NCBI RefSeq assembly: GCF_003386195.1
Contig: NZ_QRDX01000007.1
Coordinates: forward strand, 62,001-126,000
DNA from: Seonamhaeicola aphaedonensis
GTDB lineage: Bacteria; Bacteroidota; Bacteroidia; Flavobacteriales; Flavobacteriaceae
Reading direction: 5' to 3'
Length of the DNA: 64,000 nt
Part shown: positions 35,590 to 45,017 of the stretch, one piece after another
Layout: every line of letters starts with the position of its first letter
Numbering within the stretch: position 1 is the first letter of the stretch
Position numbers and translations under genes: made by a program
Notes under the pieces: generated by a model
Told to the model about the DNA's origin: nothing
The model's input: the letters and a program-made list of their open reading frames with translations, nothing else
Database searches by the model: none

Positions 35590-36081
35590 TTATAGACCCT
35601 TCTCCATTTCAAAGTCATCCATTACAAAACCATTACCTATATCAATGACTACAGGTCTTACTTTTTTAAAACCTAAACTCTCATAAGCTTTTATTGAGTT
35701 GATATTATTAATATTAACGGTAAGTCTAATTTTATTTAGGTCATAAACTTTTGATTTCTCTTCTATAAAAACTAATGCTGCTTTTCCAATCTTCTTTCCT
35801 CTGTATTCTCTCAATATATAGAACTTACTTAAAAACAAAGCTTTAGCTTCTTTTTTTATGCAAATGTAGCCTACAGGTACTTTGTTGTATTGAAGCACAA
35901 AGTATTCAAAACCATTGGTAACTTGTTCTGCAATAGCATTTACAGATTGAAATTTCTCCAACATATAATTTACTTGTGGCAATCCTATGATAGGGATGTA
36001 ATGTTCACGCCAAATAATATTGGCAAGAGTAGCAATGTTTTGAAAATCTTCAATAGACTTTACAATGGTAATTGTTAGCAT
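35590..36081 (-). CDS. GNAT family N-acetyltransferase
   Basis: The protein has 163 residues: a single GNAT domain with LSKFYILREYRGKKIGKAALVF (motif A, acetyl-CoA loop RGKKIGKA) and NKIRLTVNINNINSIKAYESLGF (motif B). The N-terminus (ITIVKSIEDFQNIATLANIIW) is usual for the family. Substrate unknown. It lies downstream of the hemolysin III and DUF4294 genes on the same strand, 4 bases from the former. Confidence 0.9.
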   Translation of the reverse strand: MLTITIVKSIEDFQNIATLANIIWREHYIPIIGLPQVNYMLEKFQSVNAIAEQVTNGFEYFVLQYNKVPVGYICIKKEAKALFLSKFYILREYRGKKIGKAALVFIEEKSKVYDLNKIRLTVNINNINSIKAYESLGFKKVRPVVIDIGNGFVMDDFEMEKGL

Positions 36082-36085
36082 AAAA

Positions 36086-36712
36086 CTAAATTACATAAAA
36101 GAATATCATAAAAAAATGAAACATAGCACCTGCCAAAACAAATAAGTGCCAAATAACATGGTTAAAAGGAATTTTTTCAATAACGTAAAAAATAATACCC
36201 CCAGTATATGACAACCCACCAGCAAAAAGTAATAAAATAGCATTACTATCTAGAGCTTTAGAAAGATTAGAAAAATCAAAAACAATCAACCAACCCATAA
36301 CCAAGTATAATAAAGTTGAAAACACTTCAAACTTCCCTATAAAAAACAGCTTCAGAATAACCCCAAAAGCAGCAATTCCCCAAACTACCCAAAACAGCAA
36401 CCAACCTAAACTATCTGTTAATATAATTAATAAAACAGGTGTGTATGTTCCAGCTATTAGCAGATAAATACTTATATGGTCTACTATCCTAAAATAATGC
36501 TTTAACGTTTTATTTCTAATAGCATGATATAAAGAAGAAGCTGTAAATAATATAATTATAGAAATACCATAAACAATAACACTAAATAAACTATAAGCCG
36601 TTTTATGAGTGTTAAAAACAATTAGTAGAATTAAAGCAATAATTCCAAAAGCAGCACCAAACCCATGACTTACAGCATTGAGTTTTTCTTCAAAACAAGA
36701 TTGTTTTCGCAT
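36086..36712 (-). CDS. Hemolysin III family protein (TrhA/PAQR)
   Basis: The protein has 208 residues and seven membrane segments. The first motif EEKLNAVSHGFGAAFG and the last-helix motif NHVIWHLFVLAGAMFHF give the Glu/Asn/Ser/His and paired His positions that bind zinc in the PAQR superfamily. Bacterial members are membrane proteins linked to lipid homeostasis; haemolysis is not a safe inference. It begins one base after the DUF4294 stop. Confidence 0.93.
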   Translation of the reverse strand: MRKQSCFEEKLNAVSHGFGAAFGIIALILLIVFNTHKTAYSLFSVIVYGISIIILFTASSLYHAIRNKTLKHYFRIVDHISIYLLIAGTYTPVLLIILTDSLGWLLFWVVWGIAAFGVILKLFFIGKFEVFSTLLYLVMGWLIVFDFSNLSKALDSNAILLLFAGGLSYTGGIIFYVIEKIPFNHVIWHLFVLAGAMFHFFMIFFYVI

Positions 36713-36713
36713 G

Positions 36714-37397
36714 CTATTTTTCTTGAGAATCAGCGTTTAACCACTTATCGGTTAAATCATAGAAATCAAATTCTAAAGCTGGTTCTTGAGCTTCTAATCG
36801 GCCACTTTGAAAATTTCTCTGCAAAATATCTTCAATTAAATAATCTTCCTTCACGTTTTCAGGATCGAACTCGCGCTTTAAAGAAATATCAAACATACTA
36901 GCAGTAGTATTATACCAAAAAGCTCTCCAACCACTACGCAACTCTTTTACCAATTCAAAAGCTGTAGTTCCTGTTTGCCTATGTATCAGTTTCACTAAAA
37001 TCTGACCCTCAGTACGAGTCATTTTTTTTAGTTCTTCAGAAAATTCACCCTCAATATATTTTTGAACACGCTTGGTATAACGCTTTTTATCACGTTTTCG
37101 TTTCATACTCGCCATTTGTTTATTCATAGAATCTAAACGTACCGCCGCTAATTTGGCATAAGGGTAAACTTTAATGGTTTTTCGTCTTAAAATTAAATAT
37201 CTAATGCGGTCTTCTCGGTTATTAAATTTTAGTTTATGTAAGAGTTTAACTTCGGCTAAATCAATACTGGTTCTAGGTACAGAATCACCTTCAATAATTA
37301 AATACTCAACAGTTGCTGTAGAATCTATCTCAACATTGTTTACCTGCCCTAGTATAAATGTTGGAAACAGAAAAAATATGTATTTAAACCAGTTCAT
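36714..37397 (-). CDS. DUF4294 family exported protein
   Basis: With the ATG at 37397 the protein has 227 residues and begins with a signal peptide (NWFKYIFFLFPTFILGQ). A longer frame from 37490 would put 31 polar residues before it and is rejected. The family core is VKLLHKLKFNNREDRIRYLILRR, VYPYAKLAAVRLDSMN and the late GWRAFWYNTTASMFDISLK. Function unknown. It heads a three-gene run with the hemolysin III protein and a GNAT enzyme, divergent from the M42 peptidase gene. Confidence 0.88.
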   Translation of the reverse strand: MNWFKYIFFLFPTFILGQVNNVEIDSTATVEYLIIEGDSVPRTSIDLAEVKLLHKLKFNNREDRIRYLILRRKTIKVYPYAKLAAVRLDSMNKQMASMKRKRDKKRYTKRVQKYIEGEFSEELKKMTRTEGQILVKLIHRQTGTTAFELVKELRSGWRAFWYNTTASMFDISLKREFDPENVKEDYLIEDILQRNFQSGRLEAQEPALEFDFYDLTDKWLNADSQEK

Positions 37398-37535
37398 TAA
37401 TCTGTGTATTGAGGCCTCTGCTGTCAAAATTACTAATTTACTCTTGTTATAACGATTTTTTGGGGTGGTTATTTTTATGGAATTAGACACACCAATTTCT
37501 GTTTATATTATTATTTTAGTGCAAAACTTTTACAA

Positions 37536-38624
37536 ATGGCGAAGAAGCATATTCTCAATAAAAAATCTATTGACTTTCTAGAAAAATATTTAAACAATGC
37601 TGCTCCTACTGGTTATGAATGGGACGGACAGAAACTATGGATGGACTATCTTAAACCCTATGTTGATGAGTTTATTACTGACACCTATGGTACTGCCGTG
37701 GGCGTGATAAACCCAAAAGCAAAATATAAGGTGGTTATAGAAGGACATGCCGATGAAATATCCTGGTATGTAAACTACATAAGTGATAACGGACTTATTT
37801 ATGTTATTAGAAATGGGGGTAGTGACCATCAAATTGCCCCCAGTAAAGTTGTTAATATTCATACAAAAAAAGGTATAGTTAAGGGAGTTTTTGGGTGGCC
37901 CGCCATCCATACTAGAAATAGAGCCAAAGAAGAACCACCGAAACCAGAAAATATTTTCATTGATTGCGGTTGTGCCAATAAAGAAGAGGTTGAAAAATTA
38001 GGGGTTCATGTAGGTTGTGTGATAACCTACCCAGATGAATTTCATATCTTAAATGATGATAAATTTGTTTGTAGAGCTATAGATAACCGCATGGGAGGGT
38101 TTATGATTGCTGAAGTGGCGCGTTTACTAAAAGAAAACAAAAAAGAATTGCCATTTGGTTTATACATAACCAATGCAGTACAGGAAGAAATTGGACTTCG
38201 TGGTGCCGAAATGATTACTCAAACCATAAAACCCAACGTAGCCATTGTTACAGACGTAACACATGATACAACAACCCCTATGATTGAACAGAAGAAAGAA
38301 GGTTATTTAGAAATTGGCAAAGGTCCTGTAGTAGCCTATGCTCCTGCTGTTCAACAAAAATTACGCGATTTAATTATTGAAACCGCGGAAGATAAAAAAA
38401 TACCTTTTCAGCGCTCAGCACTATCTAGAGCTACAGGAACCGATACGGATGCCTTCGCTTACAGTAATGGCGGGGTGGCATCTGCATTGATATCCTTGCC
38501 ACTACGTTATATGCATACTACCGTTGAAATGGTTCATAAGGAAGATGTTGAAAACGTCATTAGATTAATTTATGAAACCCTTCTAAACATAAAAGACGGA
38601 GACTCATTCAGTTATTTTGAATAA
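37536..38624 (+). CDS. M42 family metallopeptidase (glutamyl aminopeptidase type)
   Basis: The protein has 362 residues. The two-metal site is read from EGHADEISWYV, CRAIDNRMGG (bridging Asp), VQEEIGLRGA (catalytic Glu-Glu pair), TDVTHDT and the late LRYMHTTVE. A small inserted domain (IHTKKGIVKGVFGWPAIH) is the usual PDZ-like M42 insertion. These cytosolic enzymes form large self-compartmentalised shells that trim peptides. It stands alone, with no obvious terminator. Confidence 0.94.
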   Translation: MAKKHILNKKSIDFLEKYLNNAAPTGYEWDGQKLWMDYLKPYVDEFITDTYGTAVGVINPKAKYKVVIEGHADEISWYVNYISDNGLIYVIRNGGSDHQIAPSKVVNIHTKKGIVKGVFGWPAIHTRNRAKEEPPKPENIFIDCGCANKEEVEKLGVHVGCVITYPDEFHILNDDKFVCRAIDNRMGGFMIAEVARLLKENKKELPFGLYITNAVQEEIGLRGAEMITQTIKPNVAIVTDVTHDTTTPMIEQKKEGYLEIGKGPVVAYAPAVQQKLRDLIIETAEDKKIPFQRSALSRATGTDTDAFAYSNGGVASALISLPLRYMHTTVEMVHKEDVENVIRLIYETLLNIKDGDSFSYFE

Positions 38625-38649
38625 AAAGTTGTTATTCTAAATGAATTAA

Positions 38650-38692
38650 AATGTAGTATCTCAATAGTTTCAAAGATGAGATGCTTCGCATT
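38650..38692. repeat. Degenerate hairpin repeat
   Basis: ATCTCA (38658-38663) pairs with TGAGAT (38677-38682), with weaker flanking pairing between AATG and CATT. The sequence resembles worn copies of dispersed flavobacterial repeats built from AATCTC/GAGAT arms. It lies between the M42 gene and the Nudix start, which argues against an upstream Nudix start inside it. Confidence 0.4.
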
Positions 38693-38728
38693 GCTATTAA
38701 TGATAAGTCAACTTTTTGTGTTTTTATT

Positions 38729-39286
38729 ATGGACGAACTTATAGACATTGTTGATGCCAACGGCAACCCTACAGGACAATCAGAATTAAAATCTGTAATC
38801 CACCAAAAAGGTCTTTACCATAACACAACACATGTTTGGTTTTATAATAAAGATGGTCATATATTATTATCACAACGGTCTGCAGAAAAAACTATTTGTC
38901 CGTTAATGTGGGACGTTTCAGTTGCTGGACATGTAGATTCAGGTGAATCTATTAAACAAGCTGCCGTAAGGGAAACATCGGAAGAAATAAATTTACCAAT
39001 TTTAGAATCTGATTTAAATAAAATTGGTGTTTTTAAATGTTTCCAAAGTTACGATAGTGGTATAAAAGACTTTGAGTTTCACAATACTTTTATAGCTGAA
39101 TTACGCAGGCCAATATCTACGTTAACTCCCCAAAAAGGAGAGGTTGAATCACTTAAGTTGGTGTCATTTGAAAAATTCCAGAAACTAATTGCAACCTTAG
39201 GCAATAATGGTAATCACTTTGTACCATCAAATAAAAGTTACTATGAGTTTGTACTTAAAAAAATAATGGAAACTATACATTCATGA
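38729..39286 (+). CDS. Nudix hydrolase (IPP-isomerase-like subgroup)
   Basis: From the ATG at 38729 the protein has 185 residues and begins DELIDIVDANGNPTG, as in YfcD-like Nudix proteins related to type I IPP isomerase. The Nudix box is complete: GHVDSGES then AAVRETSEEINL. An in-frame ATG at 38681 lies within a hairpin repeat and adds 16 unrelated residues. It could act on a diphosphate substrate, but isomerase activity is not shown. The gene overlaps the PrsW gene by ATGA. Confidence 0.88.
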   Translation: MDELIDIVDANGNPTGQSELKSVIHQKGLYHNTTHVWFYNKDGHILLSQRSAEKTICPLMWDVSVAGHVDSGESIKQAAVRETSEEINLPILESDLNKIGVFKCFQSYDSGIKDFEFHNTFIAELRRPISTLTPQKGEVESLKLVSFEKFQKLIATLGNNGNHFVPSNKSYYEFVLKKIMETIHS

Positions 39287-39954
39287 ATTTACTTCTACTT
39301 GCCGTTGCTCCCGTTCTTATAGTCATTTTTTATATATATTATAAAGACAAATACGAAAAAGAACCTAAGCGCTTCCTGTTGTCTAATTTTTTACTGGGAG
39401 CTATAGTAAGTATAATAGTAACTACTATCATTTACTATATTATTGGTACCCTCTTGGAATTTAATCGAAATAGTGTCTTCCAACAATTCCTATATGCCTT
39501 TTTTGTAGTAGGTTTTTCAGAGGAGTTTAGTAAATACATTATTGTTAGGTACTACGCACAACCAAATAAACAGTTTAATGAACCTTTTGATGGTATTATT
39601 TATGCTGTTATGGTATCTATGGGGTTTGCAGCCACAGAAAACATTTTTTATGTTTTAGAAGGTGGTTACCAAACCGCTTTATTGAGAGCTTTTACGGCAG
39701 TTCCTGCTCACGCTACCTTTGGGGTTTTAATGGGATATTTTATGGGTAAAGCTAAATTCGGTAAAAATAAAGCCCTATTAAATTTAACAGGTTTATTATT
39801 GGCTACTGGTTTCCACGGTGCCTACGACTTTTTTCTGTTTATAGATTTTATCCCTGGTATTTGGATAGGTGCTTTTGTTTCTCTGATTGTTGCTATAATC
39901 CTTTCTAGAAAAGCCATTAAAAGACACCTAGCCAGCTCTAATTTCAAACCATAA
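39283..39954 (+). CDS. PrsW family intramembrane metalloprotease
   Basis: The protein has 223 residues and about seven to eight membrane segments. The three family motifs are present: FSEEFSKYIIVRYY (EExxK type), ENIFYV with AVPAHATFGVLMGY, and GFHGAYDFFLF. PrsW cleaves membrane-bound anti-sigma factors in Bacillus; here the target is unknown, and the only ECF sigma factor in the window is 28 kb away. It is translationally coupled to the Nudix gene. Confidence 0.92.
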   Translation: MNLLLLAVAPVLIVIFYIYYKDKYEKEPKRFLLSNFLLGAIVSIIVTTIIYYIIGTLLEFNRNSVFQQFLYAFFVVGFSEEFSKYIIVRYYAQPNKQFNEPFDGIIYAVMVSMGFAATENIFYVLEGGYQTALLRAFTAVPAHATFGVLMGYFMGKAKFGKNKALLNLTGLLLATGFHGAYDFFLFIDFIPGIWIGAFVSLIVAIILSRKAIKRHLASSNFKP

Positions 39955-40086
39955 GACAGATTAATATGATGATTTTCATGTTTTTAAATTACTAGTTGAA
40001 TACGTTTATTGCCTTTTTTGTGTATTACATGTTGTATAATGTCTAATACATAATAACTATATTTACCTAAACCAATTATTCTAAGT

Positions 40087-40572
40087 ATGAATAAGATTTT
40101 CAAAACTAAGGTTAACAATACTTTTGATTTTGAAATTGATACCGAGGACGTCACTAAACTTGATGCGGTAGAGGTTTCAAAATCTAAATTTCATATTCTT
40201 CAAAACAACAAGTCTTACAATGCTACTATTGTTGAGCACAATTTTAACAATAAAGCCTATAAGATTAAAATAAACAAAAACGTTTATGAAGTAAGCATTT
40301 TTAATGATTTAGATTTTCTGATTAAAGCAATGGGGTTTGCTATAGGCTCATCAATTCATATAAATTCGATCAAGGCTCCTATGCCTGGACTAATCCTAGA
40401 GATTAATGTAAAAGTAGGGCAAGAAGTAAAAGAGGATGATACATTACTTATTCTTGAGGCTATGAAAATGGAAAATGTAATCTCTTCTCCAAGAGATGGT
40501 ATCATAAAATCCATAACTACCCAAAAAAATGATGCTGTTGAAAAAAACCAATTGTTAATTGAATTTGAATAG
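40087..40572 (+). CDS. Biotin carboxyl carrier subunit of an acyl-CoA carboxylase
   Basis: The protein has 161 residues. The C-terminal 75 form a biotinyl domain with Lys127 in EAMKMENV as the biotinylation site and KAPMPGLILEINVKVGQEV before it. The N-terminal 90 residues have no strong motif and probably dock to the partner subunits. It starts a three-gene operon with a biotin carboxylase (3-base gap) and a carboxyltransferase. Confidence 0.93.
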   Translation: MNKIFKTKVNNTFDFEIDTEDVTKLDAVEVSKSKFHILQNNKSYNATIVEHNFNNKAYKIKINKNVYEVSIFNDLDFLIKAMGFAIGSSIHINSIKAPMPGLILEINVKVGQEVKEDDTLLILEAMKMENVISSPRDGIIKSITTQKNDAVEKNQLLIEFE

Positions 40573-40575
40573 ATC

Positions 40576-42015
40576 ATGAAAAAAATATTAGTTGCAAACC
40601 GAGGAGAAATTGCCATTAGAGTTATGAGTACAGCACAAAAAATGGGTATTAAAACTGTTGCTGTATATTCTAAAGTAGATAGAAATGCACCTCATGTAAA
40701 ATTTGCTGATGAGGCTGTTTGTATAGGTGAAGCTCCATCGAGTCAATCGTACTTAAGAGGTGATAAAATTATTGAGGTTGCTAAACAACTCCATGTTGAT
40801 GGTATTCATCCTGGATACGGATTTTTGAGTGAAAATGCTGATTTTGCTGAATTATGTGAAGCCAATGATATTATTTTTATCGGACCACGGTCTAAAGCTA
40901 TTAAAATGATGGGCGATAAGTTGGCCGCCAAGGAAGCCGTTAAAGATTACAATATACCAATGGTGCCTGGAGTAGACCATGCCATTACTGACCCAAAAGA
41001 GGCCATTGACATTGCTAAAAGAATTGGTTTTCCTATTCTCATAAAAGCTGCAGCTGGTGGCGGAGGTAAAGGTATGCGTATTGTTGAAAAAGAAAAAGAC
41101 GTTGAGAGTCAGATGAAACGTGCCATTAGTGAGGCAACATCAGCTTTTGGAGACGGTTCTGTATTTATTGAAAAATATGTCACCTCACCAAGGCATATTG
41201 AAATACAAGTTATGGCAGATATGCATGGAAACTATCTCCATTTCTTTGAACGAGAATGTTCTGTGCAACGACGCCATCAAAAAGTAGTTGAAGAGGCACC
41301 TTCATCTGTTTTATCTCCTCAACTTAGGGATAAGATGGGGCAAGCAGCAATAAATGTTGCTAAATCTTGTGATTATATTGGTGCAGGAACGGTAGAGTTT
41401 CTATTAGATGCAGATCATAATTTCTACTTCCTAGAAATGAACACACGCTTGCAAGTTGAACATCCGGTAACTGAATTAATAACTAATGTAGACCTGGTAG
41501 AGCTTCAAATTAATGTAGCGCGTGGCGAAGCACTAAAAATTAAACAAGACGATTTAAAAATTCTGGGGCATGCCTTAGAATTAAGAGTTTATGCAGAAGA
41601 CCCTTTGAACGATTTCCTTCCTAGTGTTGGTAATTTAAGTACTTACAAACTCCCTGTTGGAGACGGCATAAGAGTTGATAATGGTTTTGAAGAAGGTATC
41701 GATATTCCTATCTATTATGACCCCATGCTTTCAAAATTAATTACTTACGGAAAAACCAGAGAAGCAGCCATTCAACTCATGATTAAGGCCATAGACAACT
41801 ATCATATTGAGGGGGTTGTAACCACGTTGCCATTTGGTAAATTTGTTTGCGGACATGAAGCATTCCGTTCTGGTAATTTTGACACTCACTTTGTAAAGAA
41901 ATATTATGCGCCTGAAGCACTTCAAAGGGATACTGAAAATGAAGCTAAAATTGCCGCTTTATTAGCTTTGAAACAATATTTAGTAGACCAAAAACTTTTA
42001 AGGATACCAAACTAA
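40576..42015 (+). CDS. accC: Biotin carboxylase subunit
   Basis: The protein has 479 residues. This ATP-grasp enzyme carboxylates biotin: KKILVANRGEIAIRV at the N-terminus, the ATP lid AAAGGGGKGMRIVE, ERECSVQRRHQKVVEEAP, and EMNTRLQVEHPVTE, with metal-binding Glu/Asn and catalytic Arg all present. The C-terminal extension of about 30 residues is small. Because the partner beta subunit is of the propionyl-CoA type, the name pccA would be equally fair. The ATG follows the carrier gene by 3 bases. Confidence 0.93.
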   Translation: MKKILVANRGEIAIRVMSTAQKMGIKTVAVYSKVDRNAPHVKFADEAVCIGEAPSSQSYLRGDKIIEVAKQLHVDGIHPGYGFLSENADFAELCEANDIIFIGPRSKAIKMMGDKLAAKEAVKDYNIPMVPGVDHAITDPKEAIDIAKRIGFPILIKAAAGGGGKGMRIVEKEKDVESQMKRAISEATSAFGDGSVFIEKYVTSPRHIEIQVMADMHGNYLHFFERECSVQRRHQKVVEEAPSSVLSPQLRDKMGQAAINVAKSCDYIGAGTVEFLLDADHNFYFLEMNTRLQVEHPVTELITNVDLVELQINVARGEALKIKQDDLKILGHALELRVYAEDPLNDFLPSVGNLSTYKLPVGDGIRVDNGFEEGIDIPIYYDPMLSKLITYGKTREAAIQLMIKAIDNYHIEGVVTTLPFGKFVCGHEAFRSGNFDTHFVKKYYAPEALQRDTENEAKIAALLALKQYLVDQKLLRIPN

Positions 42016-42021
42016 GCACTT

Positions 42022-43563
42022 ATGGATTCAAGAATAAAAAAACTTAATGAACGTATTGCATTAGCTCACTTGGGTGGCGGACAAGAACGTATAGACAAAC
42101 AACACTCTAAAAAAAAACTAACTGCCAGAGAGCGTATTGACTATTTATTAGATGAGGGCTCTTTTGAAGAAATTGGTGTTTTAGTAACTCACAGAACGAC
42201 CGATTTTGGTATGGACAAAGAAATATATTTTGGAGATGGAGTAGTAACGGGCTACGGAACTGTTAATGGCAGATTAATTTACGTTTATGCGCAAGATTTC
42301 ACCGTCTTTGGAGGGGCTTTATCTGAAACCCATGCCGAAAAGATTTGTAAAATCATGGATATGGCTGTTAAGGTAGGCGCACCAATTGTAGGCTTAAATG
42401 ACTCCGGAGGTGCTAGAATTCAAGAAGGTGTTAAATCTTTAGGTGGGTATGCCGATATTTTTTACAGAAATGTTAGAGCATCGGGTGTTGTTCCTCAAAT
42501 TTCTGCTATTATGGGACCTTGTGCTGGTGGTGCTGTATATTCTCCGGCTATAACAGATTTTACCCTTATGGTTGAGAATACTAGCTATATGTTTGTAACA
42601 GGCCCTAATGTGGTAAAAACAGTCACCAATGAGGAAGTAAGTAGCGAAGAACTTGGTGGAGCCTATACCCACGCTTCTAAATCTGGAGTGGCTCATAAAA
42701 TTTCTGCTAATGATATTCAATGTTTAGAAGATATCAAAAAACTCTTAAGTTACATACCACAAAACAATAGAGAAACTCCTGAAAAGCTAGTATTCAAACC
42801 TAATGACGAAATACGAGAAGTTTTGTCAGATATTGTTCCTGAAAACCCCAACAAACCCTATGATATGCATGAGGTTATTGCAGGTATTATTGATGAAGAT
42901 TCCTTTTATGAAATTCATAAAGATTATGCCGAAAATATAATTGTAGGTTTTGGCCGTTTAGGAGGTAGAAGTATTGGTATTATAGCCAACCAGCCTATGT
43001 TTTTAGCGGGGGTACTTGATGTTAAGAGTTCTAAAAAAGCGGCTAGGTTTACGCGTTTCTGTGATTGTTTTAATATCCCTTTGTTAGTATTAGTAGATGT
43101 TCCTGGGTTTTTACCAGGTACCGATCAAGAATGGAATGGCATTATAGTGCATGGAGCAAAACTCCTTTATGCATTAAGTGAAGCTACGGTACCAAGAGTT
43201 ACGGTAATAACCAGAAAAGCTTATGGCGGCGCTTATGATGTAATGAATTCAAAGCATATTGGAGCAGACTTTAACTATGCATGGCCTGGAGCCGAAATTG
43301 CGGTAATGGGTGCCAAAGGGGCTAGTGAAATTATATTTAGGCGTGAAATAGCTGCTGCTGAAAATCCTACAGAAAAGCTTGCTGAAAAAGAAGCAGAATA
43401 TGCCGAAAAGTTTGCAAACCCATACAGAGCTGCCAGACGTGGGTTTATTGATGAAGTAATTTTACCAAAAAACACTAGAAGAAAATTAATTAAAACATTT
43501 TCTATGCTTGAAGGCAAACAAGTGGAGAGTCCTAATCGTAAGCATGGTAATATTCCCCTATAA
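42022..43563 (+). CDS. Acyl-CoA carboxylase beta subunit (propionyl-CoA carboxylase type)
   Basis: The protein has 513 residues and two crotonase-like lobes. The motifs [14 protein letters not shown], the oxyanion loop [33 protein letters not shown] and [10 protein letters not shown] fit the PccB/MmdA family. Length and motifs fit single-chain carboxyltransferases that act on propionyl- or branched acyl-CoA rather than the split AccA/AccD pair used for malonyl-CoA. With the two upstream genes it forms a complete biotin-dependent carboxylase. A perfect hairpin terminator follows. Confidence 0.93.
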   Translation: MDSRIKKLNERIALAHLGGGQERIDKQHSKKKLTARERIDYLLDEGSFEEIGVLVTHRTTDFGMDKEIYFGDGVVTGYGTVNGRLIYVYAQDFTVFGGALSETHAEKICKIMDMAVKVGAPIVGLNDSGGARIQEGVKSLGGYADIFYRNVRASGVVPQISAIMGPCAGGAVYSPAITDFTLMVENTSYMFVTGPNVVKTVTNEEVSSEELGGAYTHASKSGVAHKISANDIQCLEDIKKLLSYIPQNNRETPEKLVFKPNDEIREVLSDIVPENPNKPYDMHEVIAGIIDEDSFYEIHKDYAENIIVGFGRLGGRSIGIIANQPMFLAGVLDVKSSKKAARFTRFCDCFNIPLLVLVDVPGFLPGTDQEWNGIIVHGAKLLYALSEATVPRVTVITRKAYGGAYDVMNSKHIGADFNYAWPGAEIAVMGAKGASEIIFRREIAAAENPTEKLAEKEAEYAEKFANPYRAARRGFIDEVILPKNTRRKLIKTFSMLEGKQVESPNRKHGNIPL

Positions 43564-43566
43564 TAG

Positions 43567-43595
43567 AAAAAGCACCTAAAAAAAAAGGTGCTTTT
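43567..43595. terminator. Bidirectional terminator after the carboxylase operon
   Basis: AAAAGCACCT (43568-43577) and AGGTGCTTTT (43586-43595) pair perfectly over an 8-base A loop. Short T-runs exist on both strands and the neighbouring genes converge. Confidence 0.8.
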
Positions 43596-43618
43596 AAAAA
43601 TACAAATGTTATGAAGGA

Positions 43619-44194
43619 TTAAAATTCTAAATCTGTAATTAAATCGAATTCATCATAAATTACTTTATCTTGTAAGTTATCGAAAAAACTTGACGAACCA
43701 TATCTAACATCGTACTTACTTCTATCAATCTTTAAATTAGCCGTAGCTTTACTACCATAAATAGAGATAGTAAATTCTACAGGATTTGTTTTCCCTTTTA
43801 TAGTCAAGTCTCCTACAACCTTATAAGCATTTTTACCTGAAACCTCAACGTTAGTAAAAACTAAAGTAGCTTCTGGATAAGTAGCAACACCAAAAAAATC
43901 ATCAGACTTTAAATGTCCATCTAATTTGTCTTTCCAGTTTCCTTCTAAATCAGTAGTATTGATACTAGTCATATCCATAACAAACTCACCCCCTACAAGC
44001 TTATCATCTTCGAAAGTTAAAACTCCTGACTTTAAGTTTATAGTACCTTGATGAGATCCTGTCACCTTGTAACCTTTCCATATTACTTTACTACTTTCTA
44101 CTTTAATTTCTTTTTTTTCGTCTTCAACTGTATTGAAAGCAAACGATAAAAATAATACTGTTGCTAATCCTAATGTTTTCATTATGTTTTTCAT
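43619..44194 (-). CDS. YceI family protein (second copy)
   Basis: The protein has 191 residues, with a signal peptide (about 1-22) and a YceI barrel: VIWKGYKVTGSHQGTINLKSG, HLKSDDFFGVATYPEATL, GDLTIKGKTNPVEF and RSKYDVRYGS are the classical motifs, much closer to the family consensus than the copy at 9591. It probably binds an isoprenoid lipid in the periplasm. Single gene, with its terminator shared with the carboxylase operon. Confidence 0.93.
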   Translation of the reverse strand: MKNIMKTLGLATVLFLSFAFNTVEDEKKEIKVESSKVIWKGYKVTGSHQGTINLKSGVLTFEDDKLVGGEFVMDMTSINTTDLEGNWKDKLDGHLKSDDFFGVATYPEATLVFTNVEVSGKNAYKVVGDLTIKGKTNPVEFTISIYGSKATANLKIDRSKYDVRYGSSSFFDNLQDKVIYDEFDLITDLEF

Positions 44195-44353
44195 GTGTTT
44201 AATATTTTTTATTTACAAATATTTTAATGAAAAGCTCTCTAAACAAGTAAACACTCGTTTATTTTGCTTAAGTAATTGTAATACAAATATCTAGAATAAT
44301 CTCTTAGAAGAAAATAAGGTAGTTTATGAAATAATGTTAAACTAGATTAACTT

Positions 44354-44944
44354 TTATTCTGAAGCCAACTCGCTTTTAATTTTACTAAGAAACTCCTTGG
44401 TGATACCTAAATAAGAAGCTATCATATATTGAGGTATACGCTGTTCTATTTCGGGATATTGTTCCTTAAAATGAAGATATTGCTCTTTAGCAGTTAAACT
44501 AAAATTTCTAACAATTCTTTTTTGGGAAGCTACAAAAGCACGCTCTAACATCATTCTAAACAAGCGTTCAAGTTTAGGAACTTTTTTTAGTAGTTCTTCT
44601 TGCCCGTAATATGAAAACTGAATCGTTTCGGTTTCTTCTAAGCATTGTACGTTATAATCTGCAGACGATTGCGTTATAAAACTTCCAATATCCGAAGTCC
44701 ACCAGTCTTCAATAGCAAACATAATGATATGTTCCTGCCCTTTATCATCTACATAAAAAGTTTTGGTGCATCCAGAAAGAATAAAACTACTGTATTTACA
44801 AACATCACCTTGTTGTACAATGTATTGTCCTTTTAAATATTTTCTGTATTTAACGCTCGACAATACAATAGTTTCTTCTTCATGAGTCAGGGTTACAAAT
44901 CTGTTTATGTACTCCAATAAAGGTTGTGCTTTTGCCTGAATCAT
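44354..44944 (-). CDS. Crp/Fnr family transcriptional regulator
   Basis: The protein has 196 residues. The cyclic-nucleotide-binding-like domain (about 20-125) has LKGQYIVQQGDVCKYSSFILSG, but the phosphate-binding RxS site of true cAMP sensors is not evident. The C-terminal HTH is short (IPQYMIASYLGITKEFLSK). It resembles the Bacteroidota Crp-like regulators of efflux genes. It is divergent from an MFS efflux pump gene, 73 bases away, and probably controls it. A TATTTTTG element for its own promoter lies on the minus strand at 44985-44992. Confidence 0.9.
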   Translation of the reverse strand: MIQAKAQPLLEYINRFVTLTHEEETIVLSSVKYRKYLKGQYIVQQGDVCKYSSFILSGCTKTFYVDDKGQEHIIMFAIEDWWTSDIGSFITQSSADYNVQCLEETETIQFSYYGQEELLKKVPKLERLFRMMLERAFVASQKRIVRNFSLTAKEQYLHFKEQYPEIEQRIPQYMIASYLGITKEFLSKIKSELASE

Positions 44945-45005
44945 GTGCCTAATAATCTACAATCATTGTAACTATTCATAACAACAAAAATAAAGAATAT
45001 TAGGT

Positions 45006-45013
45006 TACTTTTG
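45006..45013 (+). promoter_or_regulatory. -7 element of the MFS gene, 4 bases before the ATG
   Basis: TACTTTTG fits TAnnTTTG and is followed by CTCC and the ATG at 45018; the context TTTTG..CTCCATGCAAAA is nearly identical to that of smpB. Transcription should start at or inside the first codon. No clear -33 element is seen. Confidence 0.45.
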
Positions 45014-45017
45014 CTCC

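Noticed and set aside
38681-38728. Upstream ATG for the Nudix gene
   Set aside because: It lies in a hairpin repeat and adds 16 residues that do not belong to the family; the ATG at 38729 gives the usual N-terminus.
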